Below, one piece after another: positions 1 through 13,984 of a DNA stretch of 37,107 nt. Every line of letters begins with the position of its first letter. The stretch's first letter is position 1. The stretch lies in NCBI GenBank assembly GCA_014904845.1, contig MU119624.1:1-37107 (forward strand), written 5' to 3'. Position numbers and translations under genes: made by a program. Origin of the DNA: Acephala macrosclerotiorum (Eukaryota; Ascomycota; Leotiomycetes; Helotiales; Mollisiaceae). The notes under the pieces were generated by a model, which saw nothing but the letters and a program-made list of their open reading frames with translations, ran no database searches and was not told where the DNA came from.

Positions 1-3000
1 AAAAAAAAAAAAAAAAAAAATAAAAAAAAAAAATAAATTAATTTTATATTATATTAATATAACGTTAAATAAATACGAAATTAATTTATTAAATAATAAT
101 AAAAAAATAATAATAATAAAAAAATAATAATATGAAAAAAATATAAAATTTGTATAAAAAATTTAATTTTAAAAATAAATAATATATTATATAATTAATA
201 TTAAAAAAATAATAAATTATTAAAAAAAAAATTATAATAATTAAAAAAATCTTTAAAAATTAAATAAATATAATATATAATATAAAAAAATAATAATAAA
301 AATATACGAATATAAATATATTATATAATAAAAAAATATTAATATTAAAAAAATTTAAATAAAAAAAATTATACGAAATAATATATTAAAATTATTAAAA
401 TATTAAATAAAAAAAAATAAATAAAATTAAATATTATATATAATATATTTTAAAAATAAATTTTTTTTTATTAATTTTAATATTTATTGAAAAAAATAAT
501 TATAAAATTAAAATAAAATATTTAAATTAATAATTTTTACGAGAAATTATTTATTAAATTATTATAATTTATATTAAAAATAAAATAAATATATAATTTT
601 TAAAAAATAATATAAAAAATTGTATATTATAATAAATTTTAAATAATTTTTTTATATAATAAAAATAAAAATAAATTAAATTAAAATTATAATTAATTTA
701 AAAATAATAAAAAATTTTATATTTATAAAAATAATATTAAAATATTAAATCAATATTTAAATTAAAAATTTCGAATATAAAATATTAATAATAAATAAAA
801 TTAATATAAAAACTAAAAAATAAAAAATAATAATATATTAAAAATATATTAAAATAATATAATTTAATATTATTAATATATTTTATTTTATTATATTAAA
901 AATACTTTAAATAAAACGTTATAATTTAATAATTAATTAAATAAAAAAATTAATTAAATTTAATAAATATATAACGTATAAAATACGAAATAAAAATATT
1001 ATAAATAAATATTAAAAAAAATTTATATTATTTTTTTTAAATAAATAAAAATATTAAATATTTTAAAATTTATTTTTAAAATAAATATTAAAAAAATATT
1101 ATAATTATAAATATTTATTTGAAAATAAATTAAAAATAAAAATTTTATTTAAATATTAAAAATAAAATTATAAAATATTATTAAAAAAAAAATTAAAATT
1201 GTTTTTTTTTATTTTTATATCGAATTTCGAAAAATAATTTAAAAACGTTTAAAAAATATATTAATAAAAATTAAAAAAAAAATATATTAAAAAATCGAAT
1301 TTATTAATAAAAAATTTAATTTTATTTATATTTAAAATAAATAATATAAAATAAATATATATTAATTTTAAAAAATTTAATAATTTAACGATTAAAAATA
1401 AATATATATTATTATTAATAAATAATTTATAAAATAAAATATAAAAAATTAAAATATTTATATAATTTAATTTGAAAAAAAAATAAAAAATAATATTTAA
1501 AATATTATATAAATATTACAAATATTTAATTATATAAAAATAATTAATAAATATATTAACGATTTTTTAAAAATTAATAAATAACGTTTTTCGATTATAT
1601 TTAAATAAAATATATATTATTTATTTAAATAATATTTTAATATATTTAAAAAATAAAAAATAATATATTAAAAATATTACGAAAATACTAAAAATATTAA
1701 AAATTGTAAATTTAAAATTAAAATTAAAAAAAAATTATATTGTTTAAATACGTAATTTTTATTTAAAAAAAATTTATAAATTTTAAAAAAGTATTATCGA
1801 TATTTAAATAAAAAAAATTTATAAATTTTAAAAAAATATAATTATTTTTTAAAATTACGAATTTTTATTAAAAATTCGTAAAAAATTATTTAAAAATAAT
1901 AATATTTTTTATAAAATTAATAAAAAAAAAAAATTCGAGTAAAATTAAAAATATTAATCGACGTTTAATTAATTTAAAAACGTTTTTATAAAAATTAATA
2001 TATTAAATTTTATTATTGAAATAATATTTAATTAATCGAATAAATACGCGAAATAATAATTAATAATATATTATTTAAAAAAATTATTATTAACAAAATT
2101 AAATTACGAAATATAAAATAAAAAATTATTTACAATAATTAAAATATTTAAAATTTAAAAAATTTATTTAAAAAAATCGAAATATTAAATAAAAATATTT
2201 ACGAATTATAAAAATTTAATATTTTTTATAATAACGAAAAAATTTAATCGACGATAAATATAATAAATACAAATATTAATAACGTTTAATTTTAAATTTT
2301 TTTATATTAAAAAAATAAAAAATAAAAAATTAAAATAAAATTAAAAATAATAAATTATATTAAAAATAATATTTAAAAATACAATAATAAATTTATATTT
2401 AATAAAACGATTATAATAATAATTTTAAAAATAATAAATAAAATATTAAAAAAACGTATTAAAAAATATTATAATAAAAATATTTTACGATTTAATAAAA
2501 AATATTATATTTCGATTAAAATATAAATGAAATTTATTAAAAAATAATATAAATTATCGATTTATAAATATTAAAAAATTGTAAAAATAATAAATAAAAT
2601 ATTAAAAAAATTTTATATTTTAAAATTTTAAAAAAGAATTATAAAAATAATAAATATTTACGATATTTATATATAAAATAAAATTTCACGTCGAGTATCG
2701 TATAAATAATTAAAAATATTATATATATTTTTTAATATTTAAAAATTTATTATATAAAATTTCGTAATAAAATTATTATTTTTAAAAAAATCGATTAATA
2801 ATATTAAATACAACGTTATTTTAATTATTATAAATAAATTTATAAAATACGTATATATAATTTTATATTTAAAAATATATATAATAAAAAATTTTATATA
2901 TATATTTTTACGAAGAATAATAATAAATTATAAAATATCAAATAAAATTATTTTAAATTAAAATAAGTTTTTATATTGAAATTTTAAATTATTTTAATAA

Positions 3001-6000
3001 TATTATTTAAAATAAATTTTTTTTTTAATAATTTTTTATTTATAAATAAATAAATAAATAAAACGATTAAATTAAACTATAAAAATATATTTAAAATATT
3101 ATATTAATTATTAGTAAAATAATTAAATAAAATTTTTATTTATAATATAATTTGTATATAATAATATAATAATAAAAAGTATAAAATATTACTTTTTTTA
3201 CGAATTATAATTACAAATTTAAAACGTATTATAAATTATATAAAAATAAATTTATAATATGCGAAATTAAAATTTAAATTAATAAATTTAAATTTTTACG
3301 TGAAAAATTTAATAAAAATATACAATTTATAATTATTAAATTGATTATATATTGTAATAAATATTGTAATATAAAATTTATATTTAAAAAAAAAAAAATT
3401 TTATTTAATTTATTAAAATATTAAAACGAAAAAATTATTAAATAAATTAAATTATAAAAAATTAAAATCGTTTAAAATTAAAAACGTTTAAAAATTAATT
3501 AATTATAAATTCGAATTATTTAATAATATAAATATATATTTAATATTTTATATATTTTTATTTGAAATAATATTATTAAAAATATTATAAATTTTTTAAA
3601 TTTAAATAAAAAATACAATATAAAAAAAATATTAAATTATTAATATATTAAAAATAAAATTAAATATTTGATTAAATAAAAAAAATATTTATAATTGAAA
3701 AATATTTAAAAATTAAAATTTTTTTTTAATTATTTAAAAAAATTAATAATATTTTATTATTAAAATTTGAATTAATAAATATAAAAAAATCGAATTCGAG
3801 AATAAAAAATTAAAAAATAAAAAAATTTAATAAAATAAAATTAAAAAAAAAAATAATTCGAAAATAAAATTTGTAAAAATTATATAAAAATTAAAAAAAA
3901 ATCAATAAACGATTTTACGTATAATAAATTCGTAAAAATTTAAAAAATTATAAAAACGTTTAATACGAATATATTCAAAGTAATAAAAAAATTTAATTTT
4001 ATTAAAAAAATATTAATAAAAATATTTTTAATAATAAAAATAAAATATTGCGAATTAATTAATTATTTTTATACGTAAAATAAACGTTAATTTCTTTTTA
4101 CGTTTTATATAAATAATTAAAAATATTATAAATATTAAAAAAAAAAAAAAATTTCATTTTTTAAATTTTAATAAAAATAAACGTTAAAACGATATTAAAT
4201 TAAAAAAAAAATAATATTACAAATAATATAAAAATTAATAAAAATTATAAAATAAATTAAAAAAATAAAATTCGATAAATAAATTACGAGATTTATATTA
4301 CGTAATAAAATTTTAAAAAATAAAATTTTAAATTAAATTGAAAATTCTATAAATAAAAATTTTATTAAACGCGAAAATTTTATATAAATAATAAATTTTT
4401 TTAGTAAATAAAAATTTTATTTTTAATTTAAATAAATTAATTTAATAATTTAATTAATAATTAATAATAAATTTCGTTCGAATTTTTTAATTCTTATTAT
4501 ATAATTTTAATCGACGATACGTTTAATAATTAACTCGTTATATAATAATAAAATATACGTATTTTTAAAAACATTATTTTAAAAATTTAATAAAATATAA
4601 AATAAATATAAAATTATAATTTATTATAAAATAATAACGTTTAATCGATTTAAAATAATAATATTTAAAAATTTTTTTACGATCTTTTTAATAATAAATT
4701 AAAATTATTTGAAATTTATTATAATAATATAAATATTATATTAAATATATACGAAAGATTTTTTTAATTATATTAAAAAAATAAATATAAAATTTTTATT
4801 CAAATAAAATTTTTAATTATAATTATTCGTTTAAAGAAATTATTAAATATATAAAAATTAAATTCGAAATTTTATATATTTTAATAATATATTAAAAAAA
4901 ATAAAAAAATAAAAATTTATAAAATATTATTAAAAAAATCTTTATTAAAAAATTAATTGAAAATTTCGAATTATTATTTAATAAATTATAATAAATTCGA
5001 AAAAAATAATTGAAAAAAAATTATAAAAATAATAATATAAAAAATTATATTTTATAAATTTAAAATAATATTAAAAAATATTATATATATTTTATAAATT
5101 TTAAAAATATATTAAAAAATATTTAATATTAATTATAATATATTATTTAATTAATTGAAAAATAATGAAATATAAAATAATTAAATTTTAATATTTATTT
5201 TATCGATTATAAATATAATAAATACAAAATAAATAAAAATTATAATAATTAACGCGATTAAAATAAATAAAATTAAAATTATAAAAATTAAAAATATAAT
5301 AAATACAATCGAAATAATTATTCGAAAAAAAACTTATATTTATAAAAAAATAAAATATTAATCGACGAAATATTTTTTAAAAATAAAAATAATAAATATA
5401 TAAAAAATTTAAAAACGAAATTTATTTTCGATATAAAAAATATATTTTTATAATAAATTATTAAAGTTTTTTAATTTACGAAAAAAAAAAAATTCAATAA
5501 TAAAAATAAAATAAATATTTTTAATATTTTTATTTTAAATATAAAAATATTTAATTTCGAAAAATAAAAAAAAATAATCGAAAGTTTCTAAAAATTAATT
5601 TTTTATAATAAAATATATTAATATCGAAAAATTAATCGCGAGATTAAATAATTAAAAATAATATATTTCGTTTAATTAAAAAAAAATTAAATTAAATTTT
5701 TTTTTTAATTTACGAATAAATATATTATAAAATTTTTTTAAAATATATTATTAAATATAAAAATAATCGTTATATTAATTATAAAATATTATTAATTTAT
5801 AAATTAAATTATAAAAAAAAAATTTAATATAAAATAAATAATATAAAAATCGAAAATACGATTAAAATTTATATTTTTATTAAAAATATTATTTTTTACG
5901 TCGTATTTTATAATATATTATTTTTATTATTTTTAAAAAATATAAATAAATTTAAAATTTAATTTAATAATATAAAAAATCGTATAAAAAAATATAATAA

Positions 6001-8811
6001 TAATATAATTATATTAATCGTATATAAATAAAAATATTTATAAATTTTATTAATAAAATTAAAAAAAAAAATTATCGATTTAATTAAATAATCGTTTAAA
6101 CGATCGATTAATTAATTTTAATTTTAATTTTTATTATTTTTAATAATAATTATTTAAATATTAATTTTTTAAATTTACGTTTATTTTATTTAATTATATA
6201 AATAAATAAATACTTTTTTTGAAAAAAAATCAATAAAATTAAATTATTAATATTAAATTAAGATTTTAATATTTTATAATTTATTTTTAAACGTATTAAT
6301 ATTTTTATTTAATATTATTTAATAAATATAAATTTATAATTCGTATATAAAAAATTTAAATATTTATTAATACGACGATTTATAAATATTTTTAATAAAA
6401 TTAAATATAAAAATTTTACGTTTTAATAATTAAAATAAATTAATAAATTTTATTATTATTATTAAATAAACGCGAAATCGTTAAAAATTTTAATTTATAA
6501 TATTAAAAAAATTTTACGTTTGTAAAATTTAAATAATAAATAAAAATTGTAATAATAAAAATCGTAATAATAAAAATAAAATAAAATTATATTGAAAAAA
6601 ATAATAAAATATATTATAAAAAAATAAATATTATAAATAATAATAAAAATTTATAACGATTTAATAAAATTAAACGTATTTATATTAATTTTATTAATAT
6701 TTAAAATATATTTTAAAATTTTTAATATAAATATTTTTATATTAATAATAATAATAAAAATAAATATTATTTATAAAATAATAAACGAATTTTATCGTAT
6801 ATAAATTAAATAATAAATTAATAATATTTTAATAATTTTAAATTTATTTATTAATTTTAATATTCGAGTTTTTAAAAAATATAAATAATTAAAAAACGCG
6901 AAAAATAAATCGAAATTTAAAATTTATTTCGAATAAAAATATTTTAATTTTATAAATATTAATAATAATAATAACGATTTTATAAAAATAAAAATTTTAA
7001 TTAATATTATATAATCGAAAAAATTATTATTAATATAATTTATATAACGAATAAAAAAAAACCAATATAAAATTTATAATTAAATTATATAAAAAAAAAA
7101 TAATTATTATATTTAAATTTTTTTTTAAAATTTTATAATAAAAAAATAAAATAAAATATTTATTAAAAAGATTTTTAAATTTATATAATATAATTTAATA
7201 ACGTATAAAAATATTTCGATTTTTAAATTTAAATTAATATACGAAATTAAAAATAAAATAATAAACGAATTATATGAAAAAACGAAAATTATAATTTAAA
7301 TTTTTATAAAAAAATTTATTATTTAATAAATAAATTAAAAAATAATTTTAATTTTAATTTAAAATTATAATATTATAATATAATTATAATATATTATATA
7401 TTTTAATTTAATAAATAATTTTTATTAATTTATTAAAAAAAAAAATATATTTTTATTTTAAAAAAATAATTATAATTATAAAAAAATTATTATATAAACT
7501 TGTAAAAATAAATATTTATTAATTTATTATATATTATAAATATTATATTTTGAAATTAAAAAAAAAAATTTTAATATATAAATAAATAATACGTTAAAAT
7601 TATTAATATTATAATTTATAAACTTTAAAAAAAAAAAATTAAAAAAATTAAAATATAAATAAAAAATAAAATATAATTTAAATAAAAAAATTAAAATAAA
7701 AAAATCGAATTTATTAATTTAAAAAATTATAAATCATTTTAATTAATATAAAAAAAAATATATTTATAAAATATATATTATATTTATTTATTAATTAAAA
7801 ATTATTTTTAATTTATTAATCGTTATATAATATTAAATTTTAATTGAAAAAAATGTAATAATTTTAAATAAAAAATTAAAATAATAATAAAATTATTTAT
7901 TATACGATATTTATTATATTTTAATCGATTTAAAAATAATTAAAATATTTATATTTATAAATAATTTATACGTTAATAATATCGATTTAAATTTGTAAAT
8001 TAAATATATAATTATAATAATTAACGAAATTCGAACAAAAAATAATTTAATATATTAAAATTTTATAAAATATAAAAAAATTATTAAAAACGTTATAACG
8101 TTTAAAATTTATAAAATAATTCGATTTATTTAATATTTTTATTAATATTTATATAAATTTATATTTTTTATACAATTATTTAATAAAATTAAAAATAATA
8201 AATAAAAAATATTTTATAATTAATATTATAATTTTAAAACAATTGTACGAACGTAAAAAATTATAAAAAATATAATAAATATATAAAAATAATACTTCGA
8301 TAAACGTTATAATAAAATTTAATTTAAATAAAATTTTATAAACGTTTTTTAATATAAATAATTTTACGATTAAAATAAAAAAAAAAATAAAAAAAATAAA
8401 AAAAAAAATAAAAATAAAATTTTTTTTTTTAATCGAATAAATTAATTTATTTCGAATTAAATTTTTAAAAATATAAAAATATAATTAATTATTATTAATT
8501 TATTATATAAATTATAATTTAAAATATTTGATTATCGATTTTATAATTTTATTATTTATTTTATTTATTTTAATATTTAAAATAAAAATATATTTAAATA
8601 TTTTATATATTAAAAAATATATAATTAATATTATTTTTAATTTTTTTTTTAAAAAAAATAATATATAATTTTATTGTATTAATTAAAACGTTTAAAAGTT
8701 TAAATTTTTATATAATTTTATAATTAATTTATCGTATTATAAAAAATGAATTTTTCGTTGTATTTTTTTTTAATAAAATTTTGAAAATTATATTTAAATA
8801 ACAATTTATTA
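1..8811. other. AT-only RIP-decayed block, no gene
   Basis: This stretch is almost entirely A and T, with A in clear excess on the plus strand. The sparse remaining cytosines mostly sit in CpG (ACGA, TCGA, ACGT contexts), with few in CpA, CpT or CpC. Stop codons are dense in all frames and no ORF of useful length exists. The pattern fits a repeat in which C-to-T change on both strands (RIP) has gone to near completion, and the A excess suggests that the original coding strand of the dominant element was plus. I could not recover any protein motif, LTR or terminal repeat here. The family of the decayed element is unknown, and more than one element may be present. Confidence 0.75.
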
Positions 8812-8816
8812 TTATT
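8812..8816. repeat. Left target-site duplication of the LTR element (mutated)
   Basis: The five bases TTATT directly before the left LTR equal the right-hand flank TCGCT (13764-13768) after C-to-T and G-to-A changes at three positions. Five base pairs is the usual duplication length for copia and gypsy integrases. In such AT-rich DNA part of this match could be chance. Confidence 0.45.
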
Positions 8817-8951
8817 TATTAATTTGAGTAATATATTCGATAAATTTAATAATTTAATTTATTTATTAAAATAATAAAATTAAATTAAATACGAGAATAT
8901 TATATTTATTATAATATTTATTTAATATTAAAATTACTTGAAAATTTAATA
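8817..8951 (-). repeat. Left LTR (3' LTR of minus-strand element), fully RIP-mutated
   Basis: It aligns base for base with 13630-13763 with one inserted base. Nearly all differences are C-to-T or G-to-A relative to the right copy. For example TTCGATGGATTTGATGA is TTCGATAAATTTAATAA here, and GGTGCGGGGACATT is AATACGAGAATATT. CpG pairs at TTCGA and GCGG are kept. The 135-bp length is short but within the range for copia elements. Confidence 0.8.
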
Positions 8952-11900
8952 CGTTTTTTATTAAAAAATATTATAAAAATATATTTATTTTAATATTTAA
9001 AATAATATAAATAATTAATATTTTTAAGTAATTATTATATTAATTATTATTATAATTTATTATTTTTTATTTTTTTATTAATTATAGTATTAAATCGTTA
9101 TAAAATTTTTTATTAAATTTTATAATATTAATTTTAATTATTTCATAGAAAAATTTATAAAAAATTAAAAAAAGTTTATTTTTTTTTATAAAAATTCAAT
9201 TTTAAATAAAATATTTTCAATTTTTATTTTATAATTAAAAAATATTTTAAATTTATTTAAAAAAGTTTTCGTTTTATTTTAATTTATTTTTTTATTATTA
9301 TTATTTTAATTTTTGAAATTTGTAAATAATATTATAATTTTTTTTGTATTAAATTTATTATAATTTTATAAATCGTAAATCGATCGTAAAATAATTATTT
9401 TATAAAAATATTTACAATTTAATCGTTTTTTGAAATTAATTTTATTTTTAATTTGTTTTTAATAATTATATCGTTTTTTATATAAAAATATCGAATTTTA
9501 ATATATTTAAATTTATTCGAGAATTTTGTATTCGTATTAAAATCGATCGTAAAAAAATTATTATAATATAAAATAAAAAGTTTTTTAAAAAATTTTTTAA
9601 TAATTTTCGATTATAATTTCTTTAATTAAATTACTTTTTTTACGATTTTATTCGTTATTATAATTTTTACTTTTATCAAATTTTATATTATATTTCATTA
9701 TTTTTATATTATTTATAAAATTGTTTTATTTTTTAGTATTATTATTTATTTTAAAAACGATTTACGATCGTTTTTAATTTTTTACGTAAAATCGAAAAAT
9801 ATATTATAATTTTTAATTAACGTTTTTTTTATAAGTAATTTTTATCGTTTTCGTTTTATTAAAATATTGAAAAAATTATTTCGTAAAATACAAATATTCG
9901 AAATACGTATTAAATATAAATTTAATAAATTAATTAACGTAATAATTAATATTTAATCTCGTACAATTAATTAAATAAATCGTAATATTAATAATTTATT
10001 TATAAAAATAAAAATCGATTTTATTTAAATAATTTTTTTTTTTTCGTAAAATTATATTTTATAAAAATAATAAATTCGTTTAATTCGAATATTTGAAATC
10101 GAATCGTAATAATAATTTATTTATATACATTTTTTAATAAATTGTAAAAATATAATTTTCGCGATTTTTTTCGATTTAAAATTTTATAAAAACGATAATA
10201 AAATTAAAATATTTATTTTTTTAACGTTTTTTAATTTTGATTTTAATAATATTCGTATTTATTTTATTTTTAATAATTAGTATATCGTCGATAAATAAAA
10301 AAATATAAATTTTTTTTTTTATAAAAAAATTTAAATTAGTTTTAAATATTATAAATTTCAATTTTTCGAAATATTATTTAATTTTATCGAATTATATTCA
10401 AAAAATTTATTTAAATTCGTAAAATAATTTTTTGAATAAAAAATAAATATTTTTATTTTTACATTTAAAATAAAATTTATAAAAAAATTGAAAAATTTTT
10501 ATATAAATCTTTTTTTAAAAAAAATTTTAAAAACGTTAAATTTATATTAATATAATTTATTTTTAAATTATATTTTATAATAAATATTAAAAATATTTAT
10601 AAAATTATATATTTTATAATAAAAATAAATATTATAAAATAATTAATAATGTAAATTTATTCGAATTTTTTAATAATAATTTTAATTTTATATCGAATTA
10701 ATTTATTACGAATATTGAATTTTTTTTTTAATATTTATTTATTTAAAATAATTTTTTTATTATTTAATAATTTTTTTGTAATAATTTTATAAATATTTAT
10801 TTTTTAAAAAATTTCAAATTTAATAATAATTGTTTTTATTTAATTAAAAACGGTTTTTTTTAAAATTTTATTAACGATTAAAAATTCGAATAAAATATTA
10901 AATACATTTAAAAAAAAAAATTTTATTTAAATAAATAGTATTTAAAATTTTTATTAATTATTTTATTATTTAAAAAAAAAAATTTTTATTATTTATTTTA
11001 TTATTTATTATTTTTCTCGTTTTAATAAAAAAATTATAAAAATTTTTAATTTTTTTAATCGTTCGATAATTAATTTTTAATATTTGAAATAAATATTATT
11101 TTTAAATTCAATTAAAATTTTATTCGATTATTAACTTTGAATTTATTTTAATTTTAATTTTATAAATATTTATTTTAATATTATTATTTTAATTAATATA
11201 TTAATAATAATATAATTATATATTATATTATTAATAATAAATAAATTTATTATAATATATTTAAATTTTTAAAAAAAAAAATATTTAATTTTAAAAATTT
11301 ATTTATTTAATTAATTTTTAAGTTTTTTATAATATTAAAAAATTAAAATTTTTTTAATATATATTTTTTAATTTTTTAATTTAAATTTCGAGATTAATTA
11401 TAAAAATACGTTTATTAATATTTTATTTTCAATTTAAATTATATATTTTACGATATAATTTTAAAAAATTAATAGAAATTTAATTTTATAAATTATAAAT
11501 TTAATAATATTATTTATTATTTATATTATTTATTTAATAATATTATTTAATAAATAAAATTTATATTTAAAAAAATTAAATAATATTTTAAATTATTTTT
11601 AAAATCTTTTTTTGAATTCGTTCGATTTATTATTATATTTAAAATAAATAATATTTTTTTTTATATTTTTTTTAATAATTTTATAAGTTTTATAAATATA
11701 AAATCAAATTTTTTTCGTATTATTATTTTTTAAAAGTTTAATTTAAAAGTATTATATTGTATTATTTGTAATTAAAAAAAATATTATTATATATTTTTTT
11801 TTTTAATAATTTTATTATTTATTATTTTTTTAAAAAAAAAATTTATTTTATTTATTATATAAATTTTATATATTTTACATTTAATATATAATTTAAATTT

Positions 11901-13617
11901 CAATATTTTTATATTTATAATATCGATTAATTTTCGAAGTATATTATAATTAATATAATTAAAACGTCGATATATTTAAAATAAAATTTATTAATATTAT
12001 TTTAATATTAATTTAATATAAAAAAAATATTTTTAAAATTTTTAAAAATTATAAATATTATTAATTACTCGTTTTTTTTAAATATAATTATTATTTTATT
12101 TTTTATAAATTATAAAATAAAAATTAATTTTATTATTTTAAAATTTAATATATATTAAATTTTTTTAAAAAAATTATTTAAATTTAATTTTAATATTTAA
12201 TTATATTTATAATAATATTATTTATTATAATAATTTAATTTAATATTTATTAGTATTTTAAATATATGAAATTAAATTATATATTATTAAAATATTTTAA
12301 AATATTAAAATTTAAAATAAATAATAAAATTTAAATTCGTTTAATTAATATTTAAAATAATAAAAATAATAAAAATAAAAATTATTTTTTATTAATATAA
12401 GTTTTTATTTATTAAAAATAATAAATAAAATTTTTATATAAACGTTTAATATATTTTTTAATTTTATTTTTAAATAATAATTTAATAAATATTATAATTA
12501 TTAATAAAAATATTATAAATATAATAAAATAAAATAAAATTTTTATTATATTTTATTTATAATTATTATAATTTTTATTTATTTAAAAAAATTTTAATTT
12601 TAATTTTTATTAATTTTTTTATTTTTTCGTTTTATTTTATATTTAATTTTATAATATTTATATTAATTATATTAATTTAAATTAAATTTATTATAATTAA
12701 CGAGTTTTTTATTATTATTATTATTATTTTAATAATTTTTAAATTTTATAAAATGAAATATTAATAATTTAAATTTTTTATAATTGTTTTTTTTTTTTTT
12801 ACGATATTTATTATTATTATTATTATAATTATTACGATTAATTTTTCGTTTTTTATTTTTAGTTTATTTATTATTATAAAATTATTTACGATTATATTAT
12901 TATTTTTTTTACGAGTATAATTTGTAATTATTAAAAAAAAAAATTGATTATAAATTTATAATATAATAATCGTTTTATCGAATATACGTTCGATTTTTAA
13001 TAAACAAAAAATATAATATTTCGTATTTTTATAATTATTATTTTTAAAAATAATTATTATAATTCGATTTAAAATTTTATTATTAGTAATTAATTTTTCA
13101 ATCGTTATAAATTAAAGTTTATAGAATTTAAAACGATTTACGAATTTTTTAATTTTTTTATTTAAAATTCGTTCGTTAAATAAATATTTAAATAAAATTA
13201 ATAATTTTAATATATTTTTTGAATTCGTTTTAAATATTTTTAATATTTTTAAAAAAAACTAATAAAAAAATTTAATTTTATAATTTATTATTTACGTTAT
13301 TTAAAATGATTTAAATAGTTTTAATAGTTTTTTTTTTTAAAATTATAATTTAATCGATTAATATAAAAAAAATCGATTTTAATTTTTCGTTATTAATTAA
13401 TTTAATAATATAAATACTAGTAAAAGCGATTAAATAAAAGTTTTTAAATCGAGAATAATTTTTTTTGTGAGAATTTTAATTTTGTTTTATTTGTAAACGT
13501 AATAAAATACTATAAAAGTAAATACTATAATATTAATTAAAATTATTAAAATCGTTATAACGAATAAAATTAATATTTTAAAGTAAAAAAATACGACGGT
13601 TTTAATAAGCACTTTCC

Positions 13618-13629
13618 GGGCTTATAACC
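13618..13629 (-). other. Primer-binding site, initiator-Met tRNA (internal) type
   Basis: On the minus strand the bases directly after the 5' LTR read GGTTATAAGCCCGG. The complement of the eukaryotic initiator tRNA-Met anticodon arm (GGGCTCATAACC) is GGTTATGAGCCC, so there is one mismatch (a G-to-A, itself RIP-like). Drosophila copia and yeast Ty5 are known to prime from this internal half-tRNA. There is no gap between LTR end and site. Confidence 0.65.
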
Positions 13630-13763
13630 TGTCAATTTGAGTGATATATTCGATGGATTTGATGATCTAGTTTATTTATTAAAATAGTAAGATTAAGCTA
13701 GGTGCGGGGACATTATATCTATTGCAGTGCTTCCTCAGCACTAAACCACTCGAAAGTCTAACA
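13630..13763 (-). repeat. Right LTR (5' LTR of minus-strand element), not RIP-mutated
   Basis: This 134-bp repeat runs from TGTCAATTTGAG to AAGTCTAACA and keeps normal base composition, unlike its partner at 8817-8951 and the element interior. It ends about 220 bp before the F-box start codon, so it could contribute to that gene's promoter. The flank TCGCT is the proposed target duplication. An intact LTR on one side and a saturated one on the other shows that RIP stopped close to the inner LTR border. Confidence 0.8.
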
Positions 13764-13984
13764 TCGCTACTCCTTCCACTGCCATCGCTCCTAACATTAT
13801 AAAATAAGCACTCCTATTCCTACCATCATCCCAACTCCTCCTGGCTTCCACGAGCGCTCGCTGTGCCTCTGCCTCTGCGTTCTATGCTAACATACAGGCT
13901 TTGGAAGCATTGTCAGCTTGTTACTTGTCACCCCGCTGGTCGCTCACCATTTCGAGGGTTTATCGAATCACCACGTAGCAATCA
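13764..13984 (+). promoter_or_regulatory. Presumed promoter and 5' leader of the F-box gene
   Basis: This is ordinary-composition DNA between the intact LTR and the F-box ATG. It is pyrimidine-rich on the plus strand (runs such as CTCCTTCC and CTCCTCC), as is common upstream of filamentous ascomycete genes. The sequence ATTATAAAATAA near 13795-13806 could serve as a TATA-like element. The exact transcription start cannot be read. The intergenic space is short because the retroelement lies directly upstream. Confidence 0.4.

Larger units (their letters stand above)
8817..13763 (-). mobile_element. RIP-decayed LTR retrotransposon, probably Ty1/copia (hemivirus-like), 4.95 kb
   Basis: Two homologous terminal repeats bound this element (8817-8951 and 13630-13763). 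Both begin with a TG-type end (TGTCA, decayed to TATTA on the left) and end TAACA (TAATA on the left). Homology stops exactly at those ends. Next to the right LTR lies a primer-binding site like the initiator-Met tRNA anticodon arm, which places the 5' end on the right and the coding strand on minus. This agrees with the T excess of the plus strand between the LTRs. The interior is mutated beyond translation, so gag and pol cannot be read; it becomes less mutated in the last ~200 bases before the right LTR. Size, short LTRs and half-tRNA priming suggest copia. This is inferred from structure, not from a protein match. Confidence 0.72.

Noticed and set aside
1..13600. CRISPR-like or centromeric arrays in the AT-only DNA
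   Set aside because: No regularly spaced identical repeats were found; similarity among AT stretches is due to low complexity.
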